From: an uncultured Bacteroidales bacterium
Lineage (GTDB): Bacteria > Bacteroidota > Bacteroidia > Bacteroidales > Muribaculaceae
Direction of reading: 5' to 3'
NCBI GenBank assembly: GCA_902779125.1
Contig: CACZAC010000023.1
Coordinates: 35,318 to 99,317, forward strand
DNA: 64,000 bases
Numbering within the stretch: the stretch's first letter is position 1; every line of letters begins with the position of its first letter. The position numbers and the translations under genes were made by a program. Below are positions 1 through 8,364 of the stretch, one piece after another. The notes under the pieces are model-generated. The model did not search any database and was not told the DNA's origin. It saw only the letters and a program-made list of their open reading frames with translations.

Positions 1-420
1 AGTCAACGTCACCGATGCAGCACTTCCCGTCCAGGTGCCCACGGCACCGCTGGCGCTATAGTCACCCACGCTGGCGATGAGGTCAAAGTTGGATGTGTTG
101 GCGGCATTGACAGTGATGCCCGTGATGCTGCCCTCGGCCACCGACAAGGTCACCGAGCCGTCCACATAGATGCGCAGCGTGAAACTGCCCTGCGAGTTCC
201 AAATGCGCGTCGCGGTCGCGCCGTCGATTGCCGACAGCGTCACGCCGCCCACGGTCACTGCACCGGCAGGAGCGAGATTGGTTCCAGAGCCCTGGGCAGG
301 CACTTCATAACCCATGGCAGTAATACCCTCGGCAGTCGAGAAGTCAAAGGTGACAACGGCTGCCTGCAATACGAAAAAGGCCGAAAAGGCCATCAAGAAA
401 ATCGAGAAAAAACGCTTCAT
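1..420 (-). CDS. Secreted protein of unknown function, partial (C-terminus outside window)
   Basis: An open frame of 140 codons runs from an ATG at 420 to the window edge, so the C-terminus is missing. The first ~20 residues (MKRFFSIFLMAFSAFFVLQA) are a typical signal peptide. The rest is rich in Gly, Ala, Thr and Val with alternating hydrophobics, as in an extracellular beta-sandwich or adhesin-like domain. A TAnnTTTG promoter lies 24 bp upstream. I recognise no family; the reading frame and signal peptide are clear, the role is not. Confidence 0.75.
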   Translation of the reverse strand, partial: MKRFFSIFLMAFSAFFVLQAAVVTFDFSTAEGITAMGYEVPAQGSGTNLAPAGAVTVGGVTLSAIDGATATRIWNSQGSFTLRIYVDGSVTLSVAEGSITGITVNAANTSNFDLIASVGDYSASGAVGTWTGSAASVTLT

Positions 421-443
421 TGCACACATTAATATTTTGTAGT

Positions 444-452
444 GCAAAATTA
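444..452 (-). promoter_or_regulatory. Vegetative -7 box for the partial secreted protein
   Basis: Minus strand reads TAATTTTGC, a full match to the Bacteroidetes TAnnTTTGC element, with a TTG about 22 bp further upstream and the gene start 24 bp downstream. Confidence 0.7.
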
Positions 453-481
453 CTGCCTTACCGCCATATATACACAAGAGA

Positions 482-523
482 TACCCGAAAAAAGTTATCA
501 ACAAGCGCTACTTTTTTCGGGTA
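482..523. terminator. Perfect 14-bp inverted repeat after the DUF4153 gene
   Basis: TACCCGAAAAAAGT at 482-495 pairs perfectly with its complement at 510-523 across a 14-nt loop. It lies just past the stop of the minus-strand DUF4153 gene. The A/T runs are inside the stem, so termination is inferred from position. Confidence 0.55.
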
Positions 524-548
524 CCGTGAGAAGCTATGTCCTCGGGGG

Positions 549-2312
549 CTATTTGGTGAACAGAATGCCCTGGCCACCGATTAAAATGTTCTTGTCCTGA
601 TTCACCGAGAACGAGAACTGATTAAACATAAACAATTCCTTGCCGTTATCGACAATCAGCGGCTCGACATCGCCTTCAGTATTCCGTTCCCAATCCCGCT
701 CCACAAACTGGCTCACCTTGACTTCGAAGCGATATTCGGGGTTTCCTCCTGGCAGTGTGGCCTCATCGGCGGAACCACGCAAATGCGACGGGCTGATAAC
801 GATGATGACCTTGTCACCGTTATCCATGACTGTGCCTGTCGTCTTGTCTAAGTTAAAGCCCACATAGTACATGCGTGAATAGCCCTGCGGTATCGTGACG
901 TTATTAATCAAGTCATTATTATGATAGCCACTATAGCCACTGCTGAAAGACACGCCATCGTGCAGACTGCCCTGCTTGGTAAGGTTGCCTGTGATGGCAT
1001 CCTTGGCCAGCAGGTCACTCGTGCTGTTGTAGCCGAAGTCTCGCTGCAGGTAGTCGAGTTTGCCATCAATCGAAGCGGCCACCGTAGTGTCAACGCTGTC
1101 GAGCCACTTCTCGTACTGGTCACCCGTGAGCGGCAGTTGCTTGACTCCCGATGCGGCAAAGGCCTTACGTGCCTCGCTCTGCAACTGGCGCTGGGTTATG
1201 TTGGGGATGGATTGCGGACCCACCGAGATGAGGAACAGCACTGCGGCAAACGAAGCGGGAATCCACCAGATGCGCTTGTTGCGGGTGATGAGCAACCCGA
1301 TGCACACCACATAGCACCAGATGTTGAACACCGCCAGATAGAGGCGGCTCACCGTGATGCCGTAGTCACTCAGGCGGCGACCGATAGCCACCGTCATCAG
1401 CGCCAGCAACGGCAGCATCGCCAAGGGCAGCCAGCGAGTCACGGTTTTGAAAAAAGAATTGCCCTGCTCATGCTGCAACGGATAGGTGAGATAAAGCAGA
1501 ATCACCAGACCCACCATGCTGGCTGTCACCAGATAACTCACCCACCCCACGGGCAACTGCCATGAGAACAGAATCTTGGCGGCATAGATATAGAGCGTCG
1601 CCATGTATAACAACAGGAGCGGGATGAACAGGTATTGCACCACACCCTTGAAGAAGCCTGAATAGGATTGAACCTCGCGCACGCGTTTCTCCTCACCGGC
1701 TGGAATGAGATTCATGAACAATAGCGGTGCCAACAGCAGCATGCACACCGTGGGGATGCTGCCAAACACGCTGTCTGAAACCTGTACATCGAAAAGCCAT
1801 TCCAGCGACTGGGCAAACAGAATCAGTCCTAACGTGAGCACGCCACCAACGAACAATCCGGCGATGATGGCAACCATGGTCTGCAACGAGAAGTACCAGA
1901 ACGGCACATCGTCTCCCTTGCGGTAAAACGACAGCAGGAACACCGACAGCACCATGGTCACCACAGTGGCGGTCACAGCGTCAAACTGCGGCAGCGAGAA
2001 GCGGTCAAACTGCCCCAGATAAATCGAAATCCCCAGCCAGGCGGCATGGACCAGCACCTGGGTAAGCACGGCAGTAGAGCGTCGCTTGAAGTCCTCGGTG
2101 AGCAACTGCAGGGACACGCCCAGCACCGCACCTGTAGCGGGATAAAAGATATAGAAGAACTGCCACTTGTCGGTCACCTTGCCCCCATGAATGAGGAATA
2201 GCACAAAGCACGTGAGGAAGACCAGCAGCAATACCGACACGGGAAAACGACGGCAGCTCCGCCCGAACTGTTTAATCCAAGCGCTGAGAGAAAAATTCTT
2301 GAACAATGCCAT
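549..2312 (-). CDS. DUF4153 family integral membrane protein
   Basis: A 587-residue protein with about a dozen hydrophobic helices in the first ~370 residues, then a soluble C-terminal domain of ~200 residues that probably faces the periplasm. The arrangement of membrane helices with a C-terminal beta-rich tail matches DUF4153 proteins of Bacteroidetes, whose function is unknown. It stands alone: a palindrome follows it, and a 326-bp spacer separates its start from the divergent rnpB. No clear -7 box was found. The family call rests on overall pattern, not on a catalytic motif. Confidence 0.75.
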   Translation of the reverse strand: MALFKNFSLSAWIKQFGRSCRRFPVSVLLLVFLTCFVLFLIHGGKVTDKWQFFYIFYPATGAVLGVSLQLLTEDFKRRSTAVLTQVLVHAAWLGISIYLGQFDRFSLPQFDAVTATVVTMVLSVFLLSFYRKGDDVPFWYFSLQTMVAIIAGLFVGGVLTLGLILFAQSLEWLFDVQVSDSVFGSIPTVCMLLLAPLLFMNLIPAGEEKRVREVQSYSGFFKGVVQYLFIPLLLLYMATLYIYAAKILFSWQLPVGWVSYLVTASMVGLVILLYLTYPLQHEQGNSFFKTVTRWLPLAMLPLLALMTVAIGRRLSDYGITVSRLYLAVFNIWCYVVCIGLLITRNKRIWWIPASFAAVLFLISVGPQSIPNITQRQLQSEARKAFAASGVKQLPLTGDQYEKWLDSVDTTVAASIDGKLDYLQRDFGYNSTSDLLAKDAITGNLTKQGSLHDGVSFSSGYSGYHNNDLINNVTIPQGYSRMYYVGFNLDKTTGTVMDNGDKVIIVISPSHLRGSADEATLPGGNPEYRFEVKVSQFVERDWERNTEGDVEPLIVDNGKELFMFNQFSFSVNQDKNILIGGQGILFTK

Positions 2313-2638
2313 ACTTACATTTCTTATAACCAGATTATACCTCTATAACGTGAAAAAACGTGTAAAATTGCCATCCCGAGCACCAAAAACACAGCACCCT
2401 ACAATCAATCATCTGCTATCACCCATAATGCTACTTATGGGTACCCACGTAGTTGTACATCCAGCACAAATCACCCTATACAGAATAATTAGTCCCCCAA
2501 AAAGTGATAAAAAGTATAAAAAACCAAACAAATCGTATGCTGTAAACAACTAAATATCCCTAAAAAATGACAAAAAGTCATAAAATACACAAAAATTTGC
2601 TCACTATGAATAATCATTGTAATTTTGCGATACAAAAA
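2313..2638. other. Intergenic region, no gene seen
   Basis: AT-rich spacer between the divergent DUF4153 gene and rnpB. It holds the rnpB promoter at its right end and a short hairpin (ACCCATAA/TTATGGGT, about 2420-2442). Open frames here have no promoter or recognisable protein. Confidence 0.5.
2597..2628 (+). promoter_or_regulatory. rnpB promoter (-33 and -7)
   Basis: TTG at 2597-2599, a 20-bp spacer, then TAATTTTGC at 2620-2628. The mature RNA appears to begin about 10 bp downstream. This is a textbook Bacteroidetes promoter. Confidence 0.8.
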
Positions 2639-2999
2639 ACAGTATGGCGGCTTGTCGCTCGTTAACAATATGGTTGCGAGAGGAAAGTCCGGGCAACGCA
2701 GAGCATCACATTTCTTAACGGGAAGCTGTGGGAGACCGCAGGGTTAAGGTGACAGAAAACAACCGCCGCATGAGCGGTAAGGGTGAAAAGGCGGGGTAAG
2801 AGCCCACCGGGCACTGTGGTGACACAGCGCGCCGCACCACCTGTGAGTTGCAAGTTCATGTATACCGGCATCTAAGGGCTGCTCGTCCATTGCCGGGGGG
2901 TAGAACGCTATACTGGCGCAGCAATGCGTCAGACAGATAAATGACAGGCACCGGCCTTCATGGTCGGCACATAACCCGGCTTATAGCCATACTGTCTTT
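2639..2999 (+). ncRNA. rnpB: RNase P RNA component (bacterial class A)
   Basis: The RNA carries the invariant core GAGAGGAAAGTCCGGGC (about 2679-2695) and the matching 3' core ending in ATAACCCGGCTTATAG. Helix P1 is formed by ACAGTATGGC (2639-2648) and its exact complement GCCATACTGT (2986-2995), followed by a T-run. Length is about 360 nt, normal for the class. It is the catalytic RNA that matures tRNA 5' ends. It lies upstream of folC on the same strand with its own promoter. Confidence 0.95.
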
Positions 3000-3072
3000 T
3001 TGTTTTTCGTGTACCGCGCGTGAATAACATTGGATAACGATGGCTTATTTAATCATCTAGGTAACCAAACAT

Positions 3073-4407
3073 ATGGCAAGAAAAGAAGAATTGGAACGCT
3101 TGTGGTTGCGCACGACTGATTATCTGTTCAACCAACGGCCCGCCTTTGAGCGGCAGGGCGCACACGGTTACAAGCCTGGGCTTGGAACCAGCATTGCTCT
3201 TGCCAAATTGTACAAGGAACCTTATCGGCATTACCGCACCATCCACATCGCCGGCACCAATGGCAAGGGCTCAACGGCCCACATGCTGGCCTCCTGCCTG
3301 CAGAAGTGCGGATATCGCGTGGGACTGTTCACCTCGCCGCACATGGTGGACTTCAGAGAACGCATCCGCGTCAACGGGAAGAAAATCAGCCGCAATTTCG
3401 TGATACAATGGGTTGCCGACTACAAGAAAAACAAACAAAAGATGCTGGATGACATCGAGCCGTCATTCTTTGAACTGACCTCGACCATGGCATTTGACTA
3501 TTTCGCTTGGCGTCATGTCAATGTGGCAGTCATCGAGACAGGACTGGGCGGCAGGCTCGACAGCACCAACATCATCACGCCCGACCTGAGCATCATCACC
3601 AACATCGGTCTGGAACACCAGCAATTCCTGGGCGACACTCTCGCCGACATCGCCAGCGAGAAAGCCGGAATCATCAAACACGGCCAGCCCGTAGTCATCG
3701 GTCATGCCAACGGCATCGTGCGCATGGTCTTTGAAAGAACCGCTAAGCGCCTGTATGCCGACATCACCTTTGCCGAAGACGAGCCCCAGGTCATTAATGC
3801 CAAACACGCCAACGGGATGCTGCAACTCAACACCAGGGACCATGGCATCGTCAACTGTGACCTGACTGGTGACTACCAGGTCGAGAACGTCAACACAGTG
3901 CTCACGGCATTGAACGTACTCAAGCACGGCAAATACCGCATCAAGGATCAGGCTGTCAAGGAAGGCCTTGCCCATGTAGCCGAAACGACGGGCCTGATTG
4001 GCCGCTGGATGAAACTCGGCGACAAGCCGCTCACCATCTGTGACTCGGCCCACAACGTGGCAGGAATTACCCAAGCCATGAAGCAGCTGACCCATGAGTC
4101 GTATGACCAGCTGCACATGGTCATGGGATTCATGGCCGACAAGGACGTTGATGGCATCCTCCAGCTGCTGCCTCAGAAAGCCACCTATTATTTCACCCAA
4201 GCACAAACCCCGCGTGCCTTGTCCGTCAAGGACCTGTTGCCAAAGGCAAAAAAACATGGCCTCAAAGGCTCTACATATTATAATGTGAGTGAGGCTCTCG
4301 ATGCGGCACGCCAGGCGGCCCACCCCAGGGACATGATTTACATCGGTGGCAGCATGTATGTCCTTGCCGAACTATTCAAAGCCATCTCCAACGAGGACGA
4401 CGAGTAA
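3073..4407 (+). CDS. folC: Bifunctional folylpolyglutamate synthase / dihydrofolate synthase
   Basis: A 444-residue Mur-ligase-like enzyme that adds glutamate to dihydropteroate and to folates, using ATP in the cytoplasm. The ATP loop GTNGKGST is at residues 61-68, followed by LFTSPHMVDFRERIRVNG, the FolC signature, and ETGLGGRLDSTN, which binds magnesium. The C-terminal Mur ligase domain holds DSAHNVAG. Length fits the family. The start is the ATG soon after a non-coding spacer; no promoter is evident, so read-through from rnpB is possible. folP lies 13 kb away, so folate genes are not clustered. Confidence 0.95.
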   Translation: MARKEELERLWLRTTDYLFNQRPAFERQGAHGYKPGLGTSIALAKLYKEPYRHYRTIHIAGTNGKGSTAHMLASCLQKCGYRVGLFTSPHMVDFRERIRVNGKKISRNFVIQWVADYKKNKQKMLDDIEPSFFELTSTMAFDYFAWRHVNVAVIETGLGGRLDSTNIITPDLSIITNIGLEHQQFLGDTLADIASEKAGIIKHGQPVVIGHANGIVRMVFERTAKRLYADITFAEDEPQVINAKHANGMLQLNTRDHGIVNCDLTGDYQVENVNTVLTALNVLKHGKYRIKDQAVKEGLAHVAETTGLIGRWMKLGDKPLTICDSAHNVAGITQAMKQLTHESYDQLHMVMGFMADKDVDGILQLLPQKATYYFTQAQTPRALSVKDLLPKAKKHGLKGSTYYNVSEALDAARQAAHPRDMIYIGGSMYVLAELFKAISNEDDE

Positions 4408-4958
4408 TTCCACACACCACTAATAATTACCTGAAATGCGGCTGGTGCTCGCGCACTAGAACCCATCATTATAATCCACAAGAATTTATTTCTTAATTCA
4501 TTGGTGTCCCGTTAAAAAATCGACAACACGGATGTAAGTTGTTTATAATCAGATTATTATAAAAGTTATTCAAGCGCACGGATTTGAAATTACTATGCAA
4601 TGAATAACAATTTGATTCTGTTTTTTTTTAATGCTAATTGCGCTAATTATACAAATCTCACGAATAGATTAAAATACTAGCATCAAATTAGTTAAATTGG
4701 CTACGCCGAGCTAAAGGTTCGTGTTTTTGTGTGTTTCCGCCTGCAGTGCCATTATTGGCAACCGCAATCAGAATGATGAAGCACCTTCCCACCACTCCAC
4801 CCCTAATCAGCGGCCTCCCTCCTGTTTATTCATGCTATCCTGGAGCCGAAGTCGGTTTTTTGGCAGTGTCAAAATGTCATTATATGTTATCATGAGCTGG
4901 TGCAATGCAAAACTAATTAAAAAGTCACTGCATTGCTATTAATTTATTTTAAAAAAAG
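4408..4958. other. Long intergenic region with a solo mobile-element end
   Basis: AT-rich stretch with no convincing gene. At about 4502 it has GGTGTCCCGTTAAAAAATCG, which resembles the GTGTCCGG ends seen at 45488 and 42739 and looks like one end of a decayed insertion or MITE. No partner end was found nearby. Confidence 0.4.
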
Positions 4959-4974
4959 TGGCACAGATATTGCC
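4959..4974 (+). promoter_or_regulatory. Sigma-54 (-24/-12) promoter of degQ
   Basis: TGGCACAGATATTGCC matches the RpoN consensus TGGCAC-N5-TTGC with the required 10-bp gap between the invariant GG and GC. It lies 100 bp before the degQ start. A second, imperfect TGGCAC copy follows at about 4998 (GA in place of GC). Confidence 0.65.
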
Positions 4975-4991
4975 AGTGTCATTTTTAGTTG

Positions 4992-5000
4992 TACTTTTGG
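4992..5000 (+). promoter_or_regulatory. Possible vegetative -7 box of degQ
   Basis: TACTTTTGG fits TAnnTTTG and sits 18 bp after the sigma-54 site, so degQ may have a basal and an RpoN-dependent promoter. Confidence 0.5.
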
Positions 5001-5073
5001 CACAACAATTGAAAAGTTAAATTTAACACTTGGAAAAATTAAAATCAACAATAATTTAACAGTAAACTGACAC

Positions 5074-6621
5074 ATGAAGAAAAATTTGAAATTAGCGATT
5101 ATGCTCGTGGCTGCGTCGATTCTAGGCTCGGCAGCAACCATGATGGCAACAAGCGAGTTGCAAAAGAAAGGTGTCATTACCGACACATATGTATTGAACA
5201 AGGAGAGCAAGACCACCGACGACGGTTTTGTTAAGTTCGCATCTCGTCCCGTGGACTTGAGCCGCGATTTTACCGACGTCGCCGAGAACACCATCAACTG
5301 CGTGGTAAGCATCAAGAATCTCGCCACGCCCAAGCAGAACTACTATCAGGGCGGCTTTATTGACCCGTTTGAGTTCTTCTTTGGCCCCGGCTTCGGCGGT
5401 GGTAACGGACAGGGACAGCGCAAACAGCAAGAACCGCAGAAGAGCGAGCCTCAAGCCATCGGCGCAGGTTCGGGTGTGATTATCAGCTCTGACGGCTATA
5501 TCGTCACCAACAACCACGTGATTGACGGCGCCGAGAAACTCGAGGTTACCCTCAACGACAACCGCCAGTTCAACGCCACAGTGGTGGGCACCGATGAGAA
5601 GACCGATATCGCGCTCATCAAGATTAACGCCAAGGACCTGCACGCCATCACCTTCGGCAACAGCGACGCTGTCAAGCCCGGCCAGTGGTGCGTGGCAGTG
5701 GGCAACCCCTTCGGCTTCAACTCTACCGTTACCGCCGGCATCATCAGCGCCAAGGCCCGCGGCATGAGTGACAACAGCCGCAACAACAACGGCATCAAGG
5801 CGTTCATCCAGCACGATGCTGCCGTCAATCCCGGCAACTCGGGAGGTGCGCTGGTGAACACCGCCGGTGAACTCATCGGCATCAACACGATGATTTATTC
5901 CCAGACGGGTAACTACAGCGGCTGCTCGTTTGCCGTGCCCAGCAACACCGTCAAGAAAGTCATCACCGACATCAAGCAATATGGCACCGTGCAGCGTGCT
6001 GTGCTCGGTATCCAGTACACTGAACTTACCGCCGAGAAAGCCAAGGAGGAGAAAATCACCGCCACCAACGAGGGCATCTATGTCGCCAAGGTCACCGACC
6101 GCGGTGCCGCCAAGGAAGCCGGCCTGCAAGAGGGCGATGTCATCGTGAAGCTCAACGGTGCCCGCGTGAAGGACAGTGGCGAGATGCAGGAAGAGATGAA
6201 CAAGCTGCGTCCTGGCGACAAGGCTGAAGTTGAGTACTACCGCGACAACAAGCTGCGTCATACTACTGTCACCTTCAAGAACGACCAGGGCAACACCAAG
6301 ATGACCAAGCAGAGCGATGTCATGTCACTGGGATGCGCCTTTACCGAGCTGAGCAAGGAAGACAAGGAAGACCTTGCCATCTCCAAGGGCTTGAAGGTGG
6401 TCGGCATCAAGGCCGGCAAGTTCAAGAGCGCTGGCATCCGCGACGGGTTCATCATCACCGACATCAACAACATTCCCGTTGACTCGCGCGATGACGTGGA
6501 GAGCATCTACAACCAAATCATGCGCAGCAGCGACGCCGACAAGGTGATGTTCATCACCGGCTTCTACCCCACCGGCAAGAAGGTTTACTACGCCGTTGAC
6601 CTGAGCGACGACGAGGAATAG
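5074..6621 (+). CDS. degQ: Periplasmic serine endoprotease, DegQ/HtrA (Do) family
   Basis: A 515-residue HtrA protease/chaperone that degrades misfolded envelope proteins. An N-terminal signal or anchor (residues 1-25) is followed by a trypsin-like domain with the full triad: H148 in TNNHVIDG, D178 in KTDIALIKI and S256 in GNSGGALVN. Two PDZ domains follow (about 310-400 and 415-505). A glycine/glutamine-rich loop at 105-125 corresponds to the LA loop. It lies upstream of the sigma factors on the same strand, an order I recall from Bacteroides. Its promoter region has a sigma-54 site. Confidence 0.95.
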   Translation: MKKNLKLAIMLVAASILGSAATMMATSELQKKGVITDTYVLNKESKTTDDGFVKFASRPVDLSRDFTDVAENTINCVVSIKNLATPKQNYYQGGFIDPFEFFFGPGFGGGNGQGQRKQQEPQKSEPQAIGAGSGVIISSDGYIVTNNHVIDGAEKLEVTLNDNRQFNATVVGTDEKTDIALIKINAKDLHAITFGNSDAVKPGQWCVAVGNPFGFNSTVTAGIISAKARGMSDNSRNNNGIKAFIQHDAAVNPGNSGGALVNTAGELIGINTMIYSQTGNYSGCSFAVPSNTVKKVITDIKQYGTVQRAVLGIQYTELTAEKAKEEKITATNEGIYVAKVTDRGAAKEAGLQEGDVIVKLNGARVKDSGEMQEEMNKLRPGDKAEVEYYRDNKLRHTTVTFKNDQGNTKMTKQSDVMSLGCAFTELSKEDKEDLAISKGLKVVGIKAGKFKSAGIRDGFIITDINNIPVDSRDDVESIYNQIMRSSDADKVMFITGFYPTGKKVYYAVDLSDDEE

Positions 6622-6650
6622 AAACACACACATCACACACAACAACTGTT

Positions 6651-6688
6651 AGCGGGAGATGTGGCCATGACGTGCCACATCTCCCGCT
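6651..6688 (+). terminator. degQ terminator hairpin
   Basis: AGCGGGAGATGTGGC (6651-6665) pairs perfectly with 6674-6688 across an 8-nt loop, 30 bp after the degQ stop. There is no strong T-tract. Confidence 0.7.
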
Positions 6689-6837
6689 TGCCTCATCCCA
6701 ACCCAAGCCCCCAACTCTTTCATATACAGAAAAAGGGAATAAAACAATCATGTCGATTCCAAAATACAATTAAATGATTCTCAATATTTTTTTCAAAAAA
6801 AATTAACGGAAAATAGTGAGATTTAAAAAAAAAGCAT

Positions 6838-6846
6838 TATCTTTGC
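6838..6846 (+). promoter_or_regulatory. Vegetative -7 box of the small RHH-like gene
   Basis: TATCTTTGC, an exact consensus match, 34 bp before the ATG at 6880. Confidence 0.75.
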
Positions 6847-6879
6847 ACGTGAATATTAACCCCAAAAAAATGAATCAAT

Positions 6880-7065
6880 ATGAGAGGAGGACCTAGACCC
6901 GGAGCCGGAAGACCTAGAATTTATGGTAAGCGAGTGCAGTTATCTATCTTGATTTCAGAGGAAGCCAAAGACAAACTCAAGCAGTTAGCCACAGCCAAAG
7001 AGAAGCCTCTGGCAGGCATAGTCGAGCAGCTCATCATCGACCATCACAAGGACATGATGTTGTAA
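6880..7065 (+). CDS. Small ribbon-helix-helix-like protein
   Basis: A 61-residue basic protein. It opens with a Gly/Pro/Arg-rich stretch (MRGGPRPGAGRPRIYG) common at the front of small phage and plasmid DNA-binding proteins. It then has KRVQLSILISEEAKDKLKQLA, which fits an Arc/CopG fold: a beta strand that enters the DNA groove followed by two helices. An ATG at 6870 is in another frame that stops at once, so 6880 is the start. It has its own consensus promoter and a hairpin downstream, hence it is monocistronic. Targets are unknown; control of its neighbours is only a possibility. Confidence 0.7.
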   Translation: MRGGPRPGAGRPRIYGKRVQLSILISEEAKDKLKQLATAKEKPLAGIVEQLIIDHHKDMML

Positions 7066-7168
7066 AATCGACAATAAAAATTAACTTCTGAGCCAAATTT
7101 TGACGACCCCGCATCAAGACCCACACATCACTTAACACAATAAAGGTCATTGCTCCAAAAGAAGCCTA

Positions 7169-7220
7169 AAAGGAAAAACAGCACAATTATTACCTGAAAA
7201 AAAGAACGCTGTTTTCCTTT
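7169..7220 (+). terminator. Terminator-like inverted repeat after the RHH-like gene
   Basis: AAAGGAAAAACAGC (7169-7182) pairs with GCTGTTTTCCTTT (7208-7220) with one bulged A and a ~25-nt loop. Confidence 0.5.
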
Positions 7221-7309
7221 AAATAGATTTGTTCTTATTGCCTTATCACGGGCAATAGGTATTGTTGTGCGCGCTAGTGACCACCATAAAGGTGTCAAGG
7301 GTTGCAGTT

Positions 7310-7325
7310 TGGCACATTTTTTGCA
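7310..7325 (+). promoter_or_regulatory. Sigma-54 (-24/-12) promoter of the first rpoD copy
   Basis: TGGCACATTTTTTGCA is a perfect TGGCAC-N5-TTGCA match with GG/GC spacing of 10 bp, 44 bp before the ATG at 7369. No TAnnTTTG box was found for this gene. Confidence 0.7.
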
Positions 7326-7368
7326 GTACGTTTTTTATAATAAACACACTAAAACCAAACCAAGTTCA

Positions 7369-8226
7369 ATGAGACAACTTAAAATCTCAAGATCCATAAC
7401 CAACCGCGAGAGTGCATCTCTCGATAAGTACCTGCAGGAAATCGGGCGACAGGAACTCATTTCGGTTGAGGAAGAAGTGGAACTGGCACAGCGCATCCGC
7501 GAGGGCGATGACGCCGCTCTCGAGAAGCTGGTCAACGCCAACCTGCGCTTTGTCGTCTCGGTCGCCAAACAATACCAGAACCAAGGATTGAGCCTGCCCG
7601 ACCTCATCAACGAGGGCAATGTAGGCCTCATCAAGGCCGCCCAGAAGTTTGATGAGACACGCGGTTTCAAGTTCATCTCCTATGCCGTGTGGTGGATACG
7701 CCAATCTATCCTCCAGGCCATTGCCGAGCAGTCCCGTCTCATCAGGGTACCCCTCAACCAGGTGGGCTCGGTCAACAGGGTAAACAAGGCACAGGCACAG
7801 TTTGAGCAGAGGCATGAGCGCCGCGCATCGGCCGAAGAACTCGCCAAAGAGCTGGAAATGCCCATCGACAAAATCAGCGAGGCCATGAAACTGGCCGGAC
7901 GCACCGTCTCGGTCGACGCACCCTTTGCCGAAGGCGAAGAGAACAGCCTGCTCGACGTGTTGCCCAACAACGACTCCCCCATGGCCGACTCCAACCTCAA
8001 CCAGGAATCGCTGGCCAAGGAGGTGGAACGCGTCCTGGAGCAGCTCAATCCCCGTGACCGCGAAATCCTGAAGATGTTCTTCGGCATCGGCTGCCAGGAG
8101 ATGACACTTGAGGAAATCGGCGCCAAGTTTGACCTGACACGTGAACGCGTGCGCCAAATCAAGGAAAAAGCCATCCGCCAGCTCAAGGGCCGCCGCAGCC
8201 AACTGCTCATGGCTTATCTGGGTTGA
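7369..8226 (+). CDS. rpoD: RpoD-type sigma-70 factor, first of two tandem copies
   Basis: A 285-residue sigma factor of the short Bacteroidetes primary type, lacking region 1.1. Region 1.2 (DKYLQEIG) is followed by region 2 with [21 protein letters not shown] and the melting segment [13 protein letters not shown], then region 3 and region 4 with the helix-turn-helix [17 protein letters not shown]. The frame is open further upstream to 7267, but that extension runs through the sigma-54 promoter and lacks homology, so the ATG at 7369 is chosen. It matches the start of the second copy. The two copies are very similar over their whole length. Confidence 0.9.
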   Translation: MRQLKISRSITNRESASLDKYLQEIGRQELISVEEEVELAQRIREGDDAALEKLVNANLRFVVSVAKQYQNQGLSLPDLINEGNVGLIKAAQKFDETRGFKFISYAVWWIRQSILQAIAEQSRLIRVPLNQVGSVNRVNKAQAQFEQRHERRASAEELAKELEMPIDKISEAMKLAGRTVSVDAPFAEGEENSLLDVLPNNDSPMADSNLNQESLAKEVERVLEQLNPRDREILKMFFGIGCQEMTLEEIGAKFDLTRERVRQIKEKAIRQLKGRRSQLLMAYLG

Positions 8227-8308
8227 CGTCCCAGCTTTCAGCAAATGGCAACTAAAGCCGTTTAACAGTCAATAAACACGGTTTTTTTGCTGATTTTTTG
8301 TGATTTTT

Positions 8309-8340
8309 TTTGAGTGTTGAGATATTTGTTGTATCTTTGC
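8309..8340 (+). promoter_or_regulatory. Vegetative promoter of the second rpoD copy
   Basis: TTTG at 8309-8312, a 19-bp spacer and TATCTTTGC at 8332-8340, 24 bp before the ATG. Confidence 0.8.
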
Positions 8341-8364
8341 ACGCTTAAACTGTACATAAGTTAG

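Noticed and set aside
5122-6261. 379-codon open frame on the minus strand across degQ
   Set aside because: Antisense to an intact protease gene; long antisense frames arise here from G/C-rich third positions. No promoter or known family.
7267-7368. N-terminal extension of the first rpoD copy
   Set aside because: The extension crosses the sigma-54 promoter, has no counterpart in copy 2 and lacks sigma-factor homology.
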